In this document: one piece after another, positions 52,332-61,213 of the stretch | How positions within the stretch are numbered: the stretch's first letter is position 1 | How the letters are laid out: the number at the start of each line of letters is the position of its first letter | NCBI GenBank assembly: GCA_963518165.1 | Contig: CAUQHX010000001.1 | Location: forward strand, 310,001-374,000 | Direction of reading: 5' to 3' | DNA: 64,000 bases | From: Lancefieldella sp963518165 | GTDB lineage: Bacteria > Actinomycetota > Coriobacteriia > Coriobacteriales > Atopobiaceae | The notes under the pieces: generated by a model | What the model was told of the DNA's origin: nothing | What the model saw: the letters and a program-made list of their open reading frames with translations, nothing else | Database searches by the model: none | Program-made: the position numbers and the translations under genes

Positions 52332-53171
52332 TTACTTGTCGGTGTTCAAAGGCATGATAGGAGAAGCGCCCGGCTCTCTGCCAATAGTGCGCTCCAGAGC
52401 AGCAACTTCCTCCTCTGTAAGAAGTCTCCACTCGCCTTCTTTTACGCCTGTTAAGTGCAGCGGACCAAACGTATCTCTGTGGAGCGCAAGAACCCTGTGA
52501 TGAATGGCCAGAAGCATCTTCTTGACCTGATGCTTTCTTCCTTCCCTAATAGTGACGCTCACCAGGGCGTTTGGCTCTCCTCCGCCGGTTTTTCCTAAAC
52601 CCTGTGGGGCGAGAAGAGCCTTCATCTTGGCATTGTCAGAGGTAATCTCTACCTCTGCTGGAGCCGCAGGCCCATCTTCAAGTTCAATACCCTCGCGAAG
52701 ACGATTGAGCTGCTCTTCTGTAGGTGTTCCCACTACATGAGCAACATAGTGCTTCCATACATGCTTTGAAGGATGCAGGAGCTCTTGTGCCATCTGACCA
52801 TCGGTGGTAAAGAACAGAAGGCCTGTGGTATCCATATCAAGGCGTCCAACAGGAAAAAGACCGGGGTATTTGTCAGTTGGAGCCATGTCCACAATGGTTG
52901 GTCTACCCTGAGGGTCTTTCATAGTAGTCAGGTACCCTGCAGGTTTGTTGAGCATCAAGTAGACGGGTTTCTCGGCAATTGAACAGACAACGCCGTCAAC
53001 TGCAACAACATCAACCAGAGGATCAACCTTGCTACCAAGCTCGGTGACTACCTGGCCGTTTACCGTAACGCGGCCAGACGTCATCAGGCGCTCGGAGCCA
53101 CGGCGGCTAGCTACTCCTGCACGCGCCAAAAAGCGCTGCAGACGCATGGGAACAATGCGCTCTTCTGCCAC
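52332..53171 (-). CDS. rRNA pseudouridine synthase, RsuA/RluB family
   Basis: This 279-residue protein has an S4 RNA-binding domain (MRLQRFLARAGVASRRGSERLMTSGRVTVNGQ) and a RsuA-type catalytic domain with GRLDMDTTGLLFFTTDG carrying the catalytic Asp, then VTIREGRKHQVKKML. RluB (23S) is more likely than RsuA given the scpA-scpB context, which often precedes rluB in Gram-positives. GTG 53171 is the assumed start; ATG 53147 (MRLQRF) is an equally good alternative. Confidence 0.9.
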   Translation of the reverse strand: MAEERIVPMRLQRFLARAGVASRRGSERLMTSGRVTVNGQVVTELGSKVDPLVDVVAVDGVVCSIAEKPVYLMLNKPAGYLTTMKDPQGRPTIVDMAPTDKYPGLFPVGRLDMDTTGLLFFTTDGQMAQELLHPSKHVWKHYVAHVVGTPTEEQLNRLREGIELEDGPAAPAEVEITSDNAKMKALLAPQGLGKTGGGEPNALVSVTIREGRKHQVKKMLLAIHHRVLALHRDTFGPLHLTGVKEGEWRLLTEEEVAALERTIGREPGASPIMPLNTDK

Positions 53172-53174
53172 GGC

Positions 53175-53849
53175 CTATGCATCCTCTTGCGTATCGTAGT
53201 TGTCGCCCAAAAGGGAGCGCTCATCATCAATATCTTCTGCGGCCTCTTCAAGCGTTGAAGTAAAGCTTCTACCAGAGAGTCTCTCGCGAATAAACTGCTT
53301 GGACTCCTCATCAGGGGCAAAGTCTTCCAATGGTGGCAGCTCGCGCAAAGACTTGAGACCAAAGCGCTCTAGGAAAAGCGCAGTAGTGCCATAAAGAATG
53401 GCTTGTCCCCTATCTGCCTCTTTGCCCACTTCACGAACAAGGTTTTTCTCGCGAAGTGAAGAGATAACACCATCAGAGTTAACGCCACGGATAGCTCGGA
53501 CGCCCTCACGAGTTACCGGCTGGTGATAGGCAATAACCGCCAGCGTCTCAAGAGCTGCCTGCGAAAGGCGGCGCGTATCCCAGGAGAGCACAAAATCGCT
53601 AACCAGTTGATGGTGGGCAGGGTGCGTAAAGAGGCGCCAACCGCCGGCTACCTCTCTAAGCTGAAAGCCCCTGTTGCAGCGCGTATACTCCTCTGCAAGC
53701 TCTTTGAGAGCTTCAGCTACCTCAGCGGGAGCTGCATTGGTGACCTTGGCAAAATCAGCTGTGGTGATAGCATCAGTTGCAACTAAAAGCAGCGATTCTA
53801 GAGCGCCTTTAAGCGACTCGGAATCTAAATAGGTAAGCTCTTCTGCCAT
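53175..53849 (-). CDS. scpB: Segregation and condensation protein B
   Basis: ScpB binds ScpA and SMC in the bacterial condensin complex. The 224-residue protein has two winged-helix domains: ESLLLVATDAITTADFAKV and the conserved LSQAALETLAVIAYHQPVTREGVRAIRGVNSDGVI. The acidic tail is low in conservation, as usual. It follows scpA by three bases. Confidence 0.95.
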   Translation of the reverse strand: MAEELTYLDSESLKGALESLLLVATDAITTADFAKVTNAAPAEVAEALKELAEEYTRCNRGFQLREVAGGWRLFTHPAHHQLVSDFVLSWDTRRLSQAALETLAVIAYHQPVTREGVRAIRGVNSDGVISSLREKNLVREVGKEADRGQAILYGTTALFLERFGLKSLRELPPLEDFAPDEESKQFIRERLSGRSFTSTLEEAAEDIDDERSLLGDNYDTQEDA

Positions 53850-53852
53850 ACG

Positions 53853-54782
53853 TTATTCCGCCTCTTCCTGTACTGCATCGGGCGTATGAGTGAGCGATAA
53901 AAGCGTCTGCTGGACATCTTGGAGTGCGTTTTGAGACAAGTTAAATCCCTCAAGATCTGGCTCATCACCAGAGAGCTCTTCAAGTTCCAAAAGCACCGAT
54001 TCATCAAGCTGGTATGAATCTGCACCCTCTATGTGCTCAATCTCAATCTCGCCAAAGATGACATCCTGCTGAACACGAACAAGACCGCGTTTAAAGAGTT
54101 CAAGGACAGCCAAAAAGTTTGCGACCACAATCTCTGGCGTATCTTGACCATCCAAAAGCTCCGAGAACGTTACTTTACCTTTGGAGCGCGTGAGACGATC
54201 CACTGAAGCAACCGTCAGAGCCACGGGGAGCCTTTTTGGGGCCACATGTTCTGCTTCAAGCAAGAATGTCTCACGTTTTGAGTCAATGTCCGCACAGATG
54301 ACTGCAAGGCTTCTGAGCGTAATGCCTTCTAGATAGTCTGGCATCAGGTTCAAGAAATCAGGATCTGGACCCACTGAACGTGGGAACATGTACGATTCTG
54401 CCTCCATGCGGCTACCAAGTGCCGCACCAGCGTTTCTAAATTGCTTATAGGCAATAAGGCGAGCAATAAGAACTTCTCGCGCCTCATCAGGAGAAAGGCC
54501 GTCAAGCTCGTCATCATACTCATCTTCATCAAATGAGCTTTTGAGCGAAACGTCTTGAGGCACCAGGGCATGAGCCTTCATGTCCAGAAGCGTTGACGCA
54601 ACAAGCACAAAGTCACTGGCAACGTCCAGATCAAGCTCCTCCATGGCGTCAACTTCTGCCAGGTACTGGTCAGCAACCTCAGAGATAGAAATGGATCCAA
54701 TGGCCACCTTCTGCCTACTTACCAACTGAAGTAGCAGGTCAAAAGGTCCCGAATATGTTGCGGTGTTTACTTTGTACGACAT
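53853..54782 (-). CDS. scpA: Segregation and condensation protein A
   Basis: ScpA is the kleisin that bridges SMC heads. The 309-residue protein has the N-terminal signature YSGPFDLLLQLVSRQKVAIGSISISEVADQYL, the segment LDVASDFVLVASTLLDMKAHALVP, and a C-terminal winged-helix region (VTFSELLDGQDTPEIVVANFLAVLELFKRGLV). It has an acidic tail longer than average (about 50 residues). It starts on the stop of the M50 protease gene (TAATG). Confidence 0.95.
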   Translation of the reverse strand: MSYKVNTATYSGPFDLLLQLVSRQKVAIGSISISEVADQYLAEVDAMEELDLDVASDFVLVASTLLDMKAHALVPQDVSLKSSFDEDEYDDELDGLSPDEAREVLIARLIAYKQFRNAGAALGSRMEAESYMFPRSVGPDPDFLNLMPDYLEGITLRSLAVICADIDSKRETFLLEAEHVAPKRLPVALTVASVDRLTRSKGKVTFSELLDGQDTPEIVVANFLAVLELFKRGLVRVQQDVIFGEIEIEHIEGADSYQLDESVLLELEELSGDEPDLEGFNLSQNALQDVQQTLLSLTHTPDAVQEEAE

Positions 54783-55462
54783 TAGATGATTCTCGCAAGC
54801 AGACTCAAAATGACGTTAGAAATACCCCCGATAATGGACGAGAAAAGGCCAGGAGCAAAGAACATAAGTCCTACTACAGCAATCATACAGTAAGGCTCAA
54901 TGGCGTAGAACTTTTGACGGTTTTTCTCGCCAAGAAAATACAACAGCAGCTTAGAGCCGTCTAAAGGTGGAATGGGCAGCATGTTAAAGACTGCCAAGCT
55001 CACGTTGATCTGGATGTAGAAGATTACCAGTGAAGAAACGTAGTACATTACCAGCGGATTTAGTGCCGCACCAAATGCAACAGCCAACGCATTAAGCAAA
55101 CGCAACAAGAGTGCGCCGAGAAACGCCTGCAAAATGTTAGAAGCTGGGCCTGCGAGTGCTACCAGAATCTCGTCACGACGACGATTTTTGAGATAGTTAG
55201 GGTTATAGGGAACGGGCTTTGCGTATCCAAAGCTAGGTCCGCCCATCAATACCAGCATAAGCGGAAGAAGAACCGTACCAAACAAGTCAATGTGTGCCAG
55301 CGGATTGAGCGTCAAACGGCCAGACATTTTTGCCGTAGGATCGCCGCACTTATATGCCACAAAGCCATGGGCAACCTCGTGAACCACGATGGCAAAAATT
55401 ACCAACGCAAATTCAGCAAGCGTTGTCAAAAGTGATGGAACTGACGTTAAAGCAGTTGGCAC
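54782..55462 (-). CDS. M50-family site-2-protease-like membrane metallopeptidase
   Basis: This 226-residue membrane protein has the zinc motif HEVAHG (His28, Glu29, His32) in the first helix and the second metal-ligand motif NMLPIPPLDGSKLL. It belongs to the small S2P group without PDZ domain that often precedes scpA. The substrate is unknown. GTG 55462 is chosen because AAGGA lies six bases upstream; the frame reaches a TTG at 55525. It heads the long minus-strand block, so a promoter is expected in 55463-55604, although none is clear by eye. Confidence 0.88.
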   Translation of the reverse strand: MPTALTSVPSLLTTLAEFALVIFAIVVHEVAHGFVAYKCGDPTAKMSGRLTLNPLAHIDLFGTVLLPLMLVLMGGPSFGYAKPVPYNPNYLKNRRRDEILVALAGPASNILQAFLGALLLRLLNALAVAFGAALNPLVMYYVSSLVIFYIQINVSLAVFNMLPIPPLDGSKLLLYFLGEKNRQKFYAIEPYCMIAVVGLMFFAPGLFSSIIGGISNVILSLLARII

Positions 55463-55604
55463 AACAATCCTTATCTCAACATCTGCAAGACCATGCAGAC
55501 AGGCACGTACAAACTTAAACCTCAAGTACAGGGCATTGGATACAAAAAAAGTAAGTCCAAGACAGTAGTTACAAGATAATTTTACCCAAGATTGGGAAAA
55601 CTAC

Positions 55605-57623
55605 CTACTCATCAATGTCTGCTTCCATTTTTTCTGAAAGCTCCAACCACTCAGCCTCAAGAGCAGGAATCTTCTTGGAAAGCGCCTGATATTCAGCCAT
55701 GCACTCATCAAACTTTTGAGGATCGTTATAAAGAGCCTCATCAGCCATAAGCGTCATGAGCTCATCGTAACGTTTGTGCGCAGGAGTCAGCGCCGCCTCA
55801 ACCTCGTCCAGGCGCTTCTTGGTCTCCCTGAGCGCACGACTTCTACGATTGCGCTCCTCCGCCTCAGCTCTCCTCTGCTCCTTAGTCTTCACATTGCGAG
55901 AAGATCCTGCAGTTTGACCTGCCTCTGGACCAGCACTCTTAACCGCTCTTGCACCCGAAGTTCCATACGACGACACCGTCTTGCTCGACGTCTCCCCCTG
56001 AGCCGCTGCTTGAAGCTCTGCAAGCTTAAAGAGGAAGTAATCGTAGTCGCCGTCGTAGACCGTAACCTTGTGGTCACGAACGTCCACAACCTTGTTAGCA
56101 ACAGCTCTGACCAGGTGTTCATCGTGACTGATCAAGATGATGGTTCCTGGAAAGTCAACAAGTGCCTTCTCCAGAACGTCAACAGAGTCAATGTCCAAGT
56201 GGTTAGTTGGCTCGTCCAGAAGCAACAGTGGATCTGGAGAAACCAGCATCTTAGCAAGGGCCAAACGAGCACGCTCGCCACCAGAAAGTACGTTTACGCG
56301 TTTCTCCACGTCATCGCCGTGGAACAGGAAGGCTCCGAGCAATCTACGCTCTTCAGAGGTGGTCCATCCCGCAGCCACCGTATCAAGCTCTGCAAGTACC
56401 GTATTTGCAGGATTAAGCTCTTCAAGCTGATGCTGTGCGTAGTAAGCCTCGGTGACGTTTTGACCAAGACTAATCTTACCGGCATCTGGCTTCAGCTTGC
56501 CGGCAATGAGCTTCATAAGGGTAGATTTACCAGCGCCGTTAGGGCCAACAAGCGCTACGTGATCTCCACGATACAGTTTAAGGTCAACGTTATCGTAGAC
56601 AAAGTTATCCTCGTACGATTTGGCTACTCCCTCAAGAGAAATAACCGTATCTCCGGTACGAGGGGGCTCTGGGAACCTAAAGTGCATGTGATGAGACTGC
56701 TCTGGAAGAACTACCAACTCTTCACGGATCTTCTCGACCTTTGCCACGCGCTCTTGAACCTGTTTAGCCTTGGTTGGCTTGTATCTAAACCGCTCAATGA
56801 AGGTCTCCATGTGAGCAATGTCGCGCTCTTGAGCTGCACGTTTAGCGCGGAGCTGCTCAAGATTTTCTTCTCGCTGATGAAGGTAGCCAGAATAGTTGCC
56901 GGTATACGTGACAAGCATGCGATTCTCAAGTGCTGCAACGTGCGTCACGCAAGCATCCATAAACGAGCGATCGTGGCTTACCAGCAAAACCGTTCCGTCA
57001 TATGACGATAAGAACCTCTCAAGCCATTGGACAGATTCCAAGTCCAAATGGTTAGTAGGCTCGTCCAAGAGAAGAACGTCAGGACGACGCAGAAGCAACT
57101 TTGACAAAGAAATACGCATCTGCCAGCCGCCCGAGAACTCTTTGGCGGGTTTGTCAAAATCTTCTACGGGGAAGCCAAGACCTGCAAGAATCTGACGAGC
57201 TCTGCTTTCAAGCTCATAGCCACCAAGGCGTTCAAAGCGCTCCATAGCATGAGCATAATCTTCCAGGTATTTGTTAAGCGAGGCACCTTCAGGAGTTTCA
57301 GCAATCTTGAGTGAAAGGTCATTTACCTTTCTCTCCCACTGTTTAATCTCATGAGCAGACTCGATAACCTCATTGAGGGCGGTTCTGTCCCCCATGAGTT
57401 CTGTCTCTTGCTCAAGGTATCCAAGAGTAGCGTCTTTTGCAAAGGTAACAGCTCCCTCATCAGCAGACTCCAGGCCCATGATGATCTTTAGAAGCGTAGT
57501 CTTACCAGCGCCATTAGGGCCAACTAAAGCCCAACGCTCTCCTGCATTGAGCTGAAGTGTTGCATTTGAATAAAGGACTCTACCGCCAAATGACTTAGAA
57601 ATCTTATCCGCAAGAGCAATCAA
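55605..57623 (-). CDS. ABC-F family ATPase (YdiF-like)
   Basis: This 672-residue protein has two ABC domains. The first has GPNGAGKTTLLKIIMG, EFSGGWQMRISLSKLLL and VLLLDEPTNHLDLESV; the second has GPNGAGKSTLMKLIAG, LSGGERARLALAKML and LLLLDEPTNHLDIDSV. A charged interdomain linker (about 235-315) and a Ser/Gly-rich stretch leading to a C-terminal coiled coil (about 585-672) complete it. ABC-F proteins act at the ribosomal E site in translation control or antibiotic protection. The start is TTG with GAGGAG upstream. Both lie in the arm of a dyad at 57619-57675. Confidence 0.9.
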   Translation of the reverse strand: MIALADKISKSFGGRVLYSNATLQLNAGERWALVGPNGAGKTTLLKIIMGLESADEGAVTFAKDATLGYLEQETELMGDRTALNEVIESAHEIKQWERKVNDLSLKIAETPEGASLNKYLEDYAHAMERFERLGGYELESRARQILAGLGFPVEDFDKPAKEFSGGWQMRISLSKLLLRRPDVLLLDEPTNHLDLESVQWLERFLSSYDGTVLLVSHDRSFMDACVTHVAALENRMLVTYTGNYSGYLHQREENLEQLRAKRAAQERDIAHMETFIERFRYKPTKAKQVQERVAKVEKIREELVVLPEQSHHMHFRFPEPPRTGDTVISLEGVAKSYEDNFVYDNVDLKLYRGDHVALVGPNGAGKSTLMKLIAGKLKPDAGKISLGQNVTEAYYAQHQLEELNPANTVLAELDTVAAGWTTSEERRLLGAFLFHGDDVEKRVNVLSGGERARLALAKMLVSPDPLLLLDEPTNHLDIDSVDVLEKALVDFPGTIILISHDEHLVRAVANKVVDVRDHKVTVYDGDYDYFLFKLAELQAAAQGETSSKTVSSYGTSGARAVKSAGPEAGQTAGSSRNVKTKEQRRAEAEERNRRSRALRETKKRLDEVEAALTPAHKRYDELMTLMADEALYNDPQKFDECMAEYQALSKKIPALEAEWLELSEKMEADIDE

Positions 57624-57675
57624 GTGAACTCCTCATACATATCTGAACTGGATAAGTATAAGTCATTCACTTGAT
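57619..57675. repeat. Dyad element copy 1, overlapping the ABC-F start
   Basis: ATCAAGTGAA (57619-57628) and TTCACTTGAT (57666-57675) are perfect inverted arms with a 37-base loop. On the minus strand the right arm contains the TTG start codon of the ABC-F gene, and the GAGGAG site lies at the edge of the loop. A closely related element lies at 58815-58872. Confidence 0.65.
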
Positions 57676-57717
57676 TTACGTGGTGAATTATGTAAATGAA
57701 GCTAGGCTTGTGAAGAT

Positions 57718-58662
57718 TTATTGACGCTTCTTATGAAGGAAGAGAGCTGCGCCAGCAACAACAACAGTTACGCCAGCGACACCAACAATCAGAGGAAGCG
57801 TAAGAGCGTTGTCGCCAGTATCTGGAAGAGCAGACTTCTTAACCTTCTTAGCCTTTGGAGCCTCTGGCTGAGGCTGTGGCTCTGGTGCTGGAGTAGGCTC
57901 AGGCTGTGGCTCTGGTGCAGGCGTTGGATCTGGTGCAGGCGTTGGAGCAGGAATACGAGGATCAACAAAAGTTACTGTGGCAGTAGTATTTGTACCAGTG
58001 ATCTGACCAACACGAACCGTAGTATCAATCTGGTAACCATCAATGGTGGTGAGCTGTGTGATGGTAGTGGAAGTGTTACCCATAAGGTTAGGAATTACAA
58101 CAGAGCCATCTGCACCAGTTGTAAGAGAGTAGCTTCCGTCAGCCTCCATGGTGAGAATACCGGTCTGAGTAAATGGAGGTGTTGGGATACGAGGTCCAGC
58201 AACGTTTGCGGCAGTAGCCTTAAGAGTTGCACCGGCAATAGGATTGCCATCTGTGTCAACGACTTTAACAATAATATTGCCTAAAATTGGCTGGTTCTCC
58301 AGTTCAGCAACGACCACCTCACCTAAACCATATGTAGCGTCTTGAAAAACGTAAGAAACAGAGTCGACCTGAGGAACATAGCCTTCTTTATAAGAGGTTT
58401 GTTCAACTCTATAAGCACCATCAGGAAGTGGAAGATAAGGTCTAAAGTAGCCATCAGGTCCTGTGTCACCTTCGGCCACGATAGTAGAACCACCTTGATA
58501 AATTACAACATGTACACCCTCAATTGGTTCACGTGTGTATTTATCAACGGCAAGAGCACTAATCTCATTGGAATCTGCAAGTGCAATCTTTGGAGTGATG
58601 ACTGATACAGCAAGTGTCAACGCAACAAGAATAGCAAGGACAATGTTTTTATATCGTTTCAA
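57718..58662 (-). CDS. LPXTG cell-wall-anchored surface protein with prealbumin-like (Cna-B type) repeats
   Basis: This 314-residue surface protein has a signal peptide (IVLAILVALTLAVSVITPKIALA). Two beta-sandwich repeats of the SpaA/Cna-B or CarboxypepD_reg type follow: one from ISALAVDKYTREPIEGVHVVIYQGG, the other from NIIVKVVDTDGNPIAGATLKA. A Pro-Ala/Glu/Gln-rich wall-spanning segment comes next, and a sortase signal LPDTG with hydrophobic helix and KKRQ tail ends the protein. TTG start with AAGGA upstream. Adhesin or matrix-binding function is likely but not provable. It is a paralogue of the next gene. Confidence 0.9.
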   Translation of the reverse strand: MKRYKNIVLAILVALTLAVSVITPKIALADSNEISALAVDKYTREPIEGVHVVIYQGGSTIVAEGDTGPDGYFRPYLPLPDGAYRVEQTSYKEGYVPQVDSVSYVFQDATYGLGEVVVAELENQPILGNIIVKVVDTDGNPIAGATLKATAANVAGPRIPTPPFTQTGILTMEADGSYSLTTGADGSVVIPNLMGNTSTTITQLTTIDGYQIDTTVRVGQITGTNTTATVTFVDPRIPAPTPAPDPTPAPEPQPEPTPAPEPQPQPEAPKAKKVKKSALPDTGDNALTLPLIVGVAGVTVVVAGAALFLHKKRQ

Positions 58663-58814
58663 TTCAATTCCTTCAAACCGAATCGTACTTGTAAATACTT
58701 CTATCCATAGTAAGCGAATCAGACATTAAATTAAAGATAATATCCAAGACTAAACACAATTATTTCAAAATTTGAACCGGAGAAACTACGAGATTTTCTA
58801 ATCACCTTATAAAA

Positions 58815-58872
58815 ATCAAGTGAACTCCCTATACATTTTCAAATTGCCAAATGCACAGGTCGTTCACTTGAT
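58815..58872. repeat. Dyad element copy 2, between the two surface protein genes
   Basis: ATCAAGTGAA (58815-58824) and TTCACTTGAT (58863-58872) repeat the arms seen at 57619-57675, with matching bases extending inward (GGAGTTCACTTGATT on the minus strand in both). Here the right arm is followed by TTTTTAT on the minus strand, so this copy can act as terminator of the upstream surface protein gene. The rest of 58663-58916 is AT-rich and non-coding. Confidence 0.65.
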
Positions 58873-58916
58873 AAACTCAATCAAATTTTGAAACAGATTC
58901 AATAAATCCTATTGTT

Positions 58917-60338
58917 TTAGAAACGCTTCTTATTCAGATACATTGAAACACCGGCGAAAGAGCTTAATGTACCTGCAATTCCAACAATTAAAGAAGAGAC
59001 ACCAGAAACGTCAGATGTATCTGGAAGAACAGCCTTCTTTTTCTTTGGAGTCTTAGGCTTTTCCGGAGTCTGTGGTTGAGGCTCAGGAGTAGGCTCTGGA
59101 GTTGGCTCAGGCTGAGGTTCTGGCTGTGGCTCTGGAGCAGGTGGCTCTGGTCTACGATTTACAAACGTAACCGTAGTTGTCTCGTTAGAGCCTGTAATCT
59201 CACCAACCTGAGGGTTTGGATCATCAATGGTGTAACCATCCAGAGTGGTAATCTGAGTAATGGTAGAGCCAGCATAAGTCAAATAATCAGGAATAATTAC
59301 AGTACCGTCTGGACCTGTAGTCAGGTTGTAATGAGTGTCATCATCTTCATTAAAAATAGAAAGTTGACCTGTTTGTGTATATGCTACGCCACGCGCAGGA
59401 GCAGCTTGCGTTAAAGGTCGAGGTACATCAGTACCAGGTAACAGAGCAGGATTTGGTGGATCAAAACTTGGAAAATTAGGTGGCATTGCAGGAGAAGGTT
59501 CACCAGGTGTGACCACCTCAGCCATGGTAGCAGTCAAAGTTGCTCCAGCAATAGGATTGCCGTATTGATCAACGACCCTAACGATAATATTTCCTACTCT
59601 GCGCTTTAATCTATAAACCGCATAAACATCTGTATTAAATGTTCGCGTCGAGGAATCATATTTAAAGGTGACTGCATGTGGAGAATCATACAGATGGCCA
59701 GTGCGATCATAATTAACAATATCAAACAAGCCTGATTCTGTGTCATACGAATATGAATCAGGAATATTTTTTGGAATTAAGGTGTAACTGCCATTAACAG
59801 GTACTCTAATTGGAGAATTAGAAGCAATATTTGAGCCGACAGTATTTCCAAATTCATCTTGGACATCTACAGTAACTTCAGAAATAGATTGGAGATCTGA
59901 ATTTGGGCGATGACCGTAGTTTAAGTTTTGTGCTTTTACAGTAATGTTAAGGTTACCTAAGACTTGCTTATCAACGATGTTGAGGGTAGTTGAACTTCCT
60001 GTACCAGAAGCAACTCCATTAAGCGTACGTGTATAGGTTGTATTATCTACTTCGAATCCAGCTTTGAACTTTGTCTGCTGAACCTTATAAGTTCCGTCTG
60101 GAAGACTAATCTGAACTTTACCGTTTGCGTCAGTGACTTGCTCCGCCACAACGGAACCAGTTACTGTATCTGTGACTGTAATTGTAACGCCATCAACAGG
60201 TTTACGATAATAGTCATCAGTAACATTAACCGTGAGCTGATTGTCCCCTGCCGCTAGAGCAACTTTTGGAGCTCCGATTACAATTACGCAGCATAGTGCA
60301 ACAAGAATTGACGCTGCTACATACTTGAACTTTTTCAC
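58917..60338 (-). CDS. Cell-wall-anchored surface protein with Cna-B-type repeats and LPXTS variant signal
   Basis: This 473-residue paralogue of the preceding gene has a signal peptide (ILVALCCVIVIGAPKVALA). The first prealbumin-like repeat is LTVNVTDDYYRKPVDGVTITVTDTVTGS, a middle beta-rich domain covers about 130-270, and another repeat is NIIVRVVDQYGNPIAGATLTA. A Pro/Glu/Gln-rich spacer leads to the terminal VLPDTSDVSGVSSLIVGIAG...LNKKRF. The sorting motif reads LPDTS instead of LPXTG, although the hydrophobic helix and basic tail are intact. GTG start with GGAAGG upstream. Its repeats carry no obvious isopeptide triad that I could confirm. Confidence 0.88.
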   Translation of the reverse strand: MKKFKYVAASILVALCCVIVIGAPKVALAAGDNQLTVNVTDDYYRKPVDGVTITVTDTVTGSVVAEQVTDANGKVQISLPDGTYKVQQTKFKAGFEVDNTTYTRTLNGVASGTGSSTTLNIVDKQVLGNLNITVKAQNLNYGHRPNSDLQSISEVTVDVQDEFGNTVGSNIASNSPIRVPVNGSYTLIPKNIPDSYSYDTESGLFDIVNYDRTGHLYDSPHAVTFKYDSSTRTFNTDVYAVYRLKRRVGNIIVRVVDQYGNPIAGATLTATMAEVVTPGEPSPAMPPNFPSFDPPNPALLPGTDVPRPLTQAAPARGVAYTQTGQLSIFNEDDDTHYNLTTGPDGTVIIPDYLTYAGSTITQITTLDGYTIDDPNPQVGEITGSNETTTVTFVNRRPEPPAPEPQPEPQPEPTPEPTPEPQPQTPEKPKTPKKKKAVLPDTSDVSGVSSLIVGIAGTLSSFAGVSMYLNKKRF

Positions 60339-60507
60339 TTCAAACCTTCCAAATCCATTTAGGATTACAAATGTCTAATTCAAATGATAAAAGAAAATAT
60401 CATTAAAATGAATATAAACTGCATTCTAAATTGCAATTTATTAAATTTTCATATCATCAACAATAAGAATTGCCTATAAATAGCTATTCCCTATCCACCC
60501 ATGCATA

Positions 60508-60549
60508 CAAAAAGCGAGAAGGCCCTTCTACTTGAAAGATCTTCTCGCC
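60508..60549 (-). terminator. Terminator of the VOC gene, built from an octamer pair
   Basis: GCGAGAAG (60514-60521) pairs with CTTCTCGC (60541-60548), and on the minus strand TTTTTGT follows. The stem is made of a GGCGAGAA octamer and its near-inverse. The rest of 60339-60583 is AT-rich upstream DNA of the surface protein gene. Confidence 0.8.
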
Positions 60550-60583
60550 AAAAAATCGTCAGTTGAGATTGATGGAAGTGGAG

Positions 60584-60976
60584 CTACTTATCCATGGTGA
60601 GGTGAATAGCAAAGCCGGCAATCTCGTCTTTGAAGTAGACCAAAAAGGTACTGCCATCTGGGTTAAGTCTTCTAGAGGACTCGTCGATTTCAAAGCCACG
60701 ACCTGCAAAGTATTTCTCGGCAGCGGGAATGTTGTTAACGTGGAAGCCAATATGCCCCTTTGTGCCTCGACCGTTTTGCTTCATAACCTCTACCAGGGTT
60801 CCTGCAAAAAATGAAGGTGGCTGCTCAATAGTAGGAAGCCCCATCAGATCGGTAAACAGGTTTGCAATCTTCTCTGCCTCGTCCGCATTACTTGCATTAA
60901 TGCCAACGTGAGCAACGTACATATCAAACTGCTCAACTGGATTAATGTCACCGGTAGTGTTAATTGAATCTATCAT
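60584..60976 (-). CDS. VOC-family (glyoxalase-like) protein
   Basis: This 130-residue single VOC domain has AHVGINASNADEAEKIANLFTDLMG, GTLVEVMKQNG, KGHIGFHVNNIPAAEKYFAGRGF and TFLVYFKDEIAGFAIHL. Possible ligands are the two His residues and the Glu in LVEVM; the last expected acidic ligand is not obvious, so metal binding is uncertain. ATG 60976 follows AAGGGGAG; the upstream in-frame extension to 61051 is not supported. Substrate unknown. Confidence 0.82.
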   Translation of the reverse strand: MIDSINTTGDINPVEQFDMYVAHVGINASNADEAEKIANLFTDLMGLPTIEQPPSFFAGTLVEVMKQNGRGTKGHIGFHVNNIPAAEKYFAGRGFEIDESSRRLNPDGSTFLVYFKDEIAGFAIHLTMDK

Positions 60977-61069
60977 GGTCTCCCCTTTCCTAGGACTCAA
61001 GTATATGGGGGAAGTCCTAAAACGTGATGTGTGGCGCCTCATATTTGCCATTGTCGTAACTATGTACTA

Positions 61070-61097
61070 ACAAAAAAGGCCCAGTAACCTAGGCCTT
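61070..61097 (-). terminator. Terminator downstream of tRNA-Val
   Basis: On the minus strand AAGGCC pairs with GGCCTT and TTTTTTG follows, about ten bases after the tRNA end. Confidence 0.8.
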
Positions 61098-61107
61098 AAA
61101 AATTCTA

Positions 61108-61182
61108 TGGTGGGCGATGCTGGATTTGAACCAGCGACCCCTTCCGTGTGAAGGAAGTGCTCTACCCCTGAGCCAATCGCCC
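61108..61182 (-). tRNA. tRNA-Val (CAC anticodon)
   Basis: Minus-strand cloverleaf: acceptor GGGCGAT/ATCGCCC, D-arm GGCTCAGGGGTAGAGC, anticodon stem CTTCC/GGAAG with loop TTCACAC (anticodon CAC, reads GUG), T-arm GCTGGTTCAAATCCAGC, encoded CCA. Confidence 0.95.
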
Positions 61183-61213
61183 GAACGACTTGCAATAATA
61201 ACAAACAATGAAG

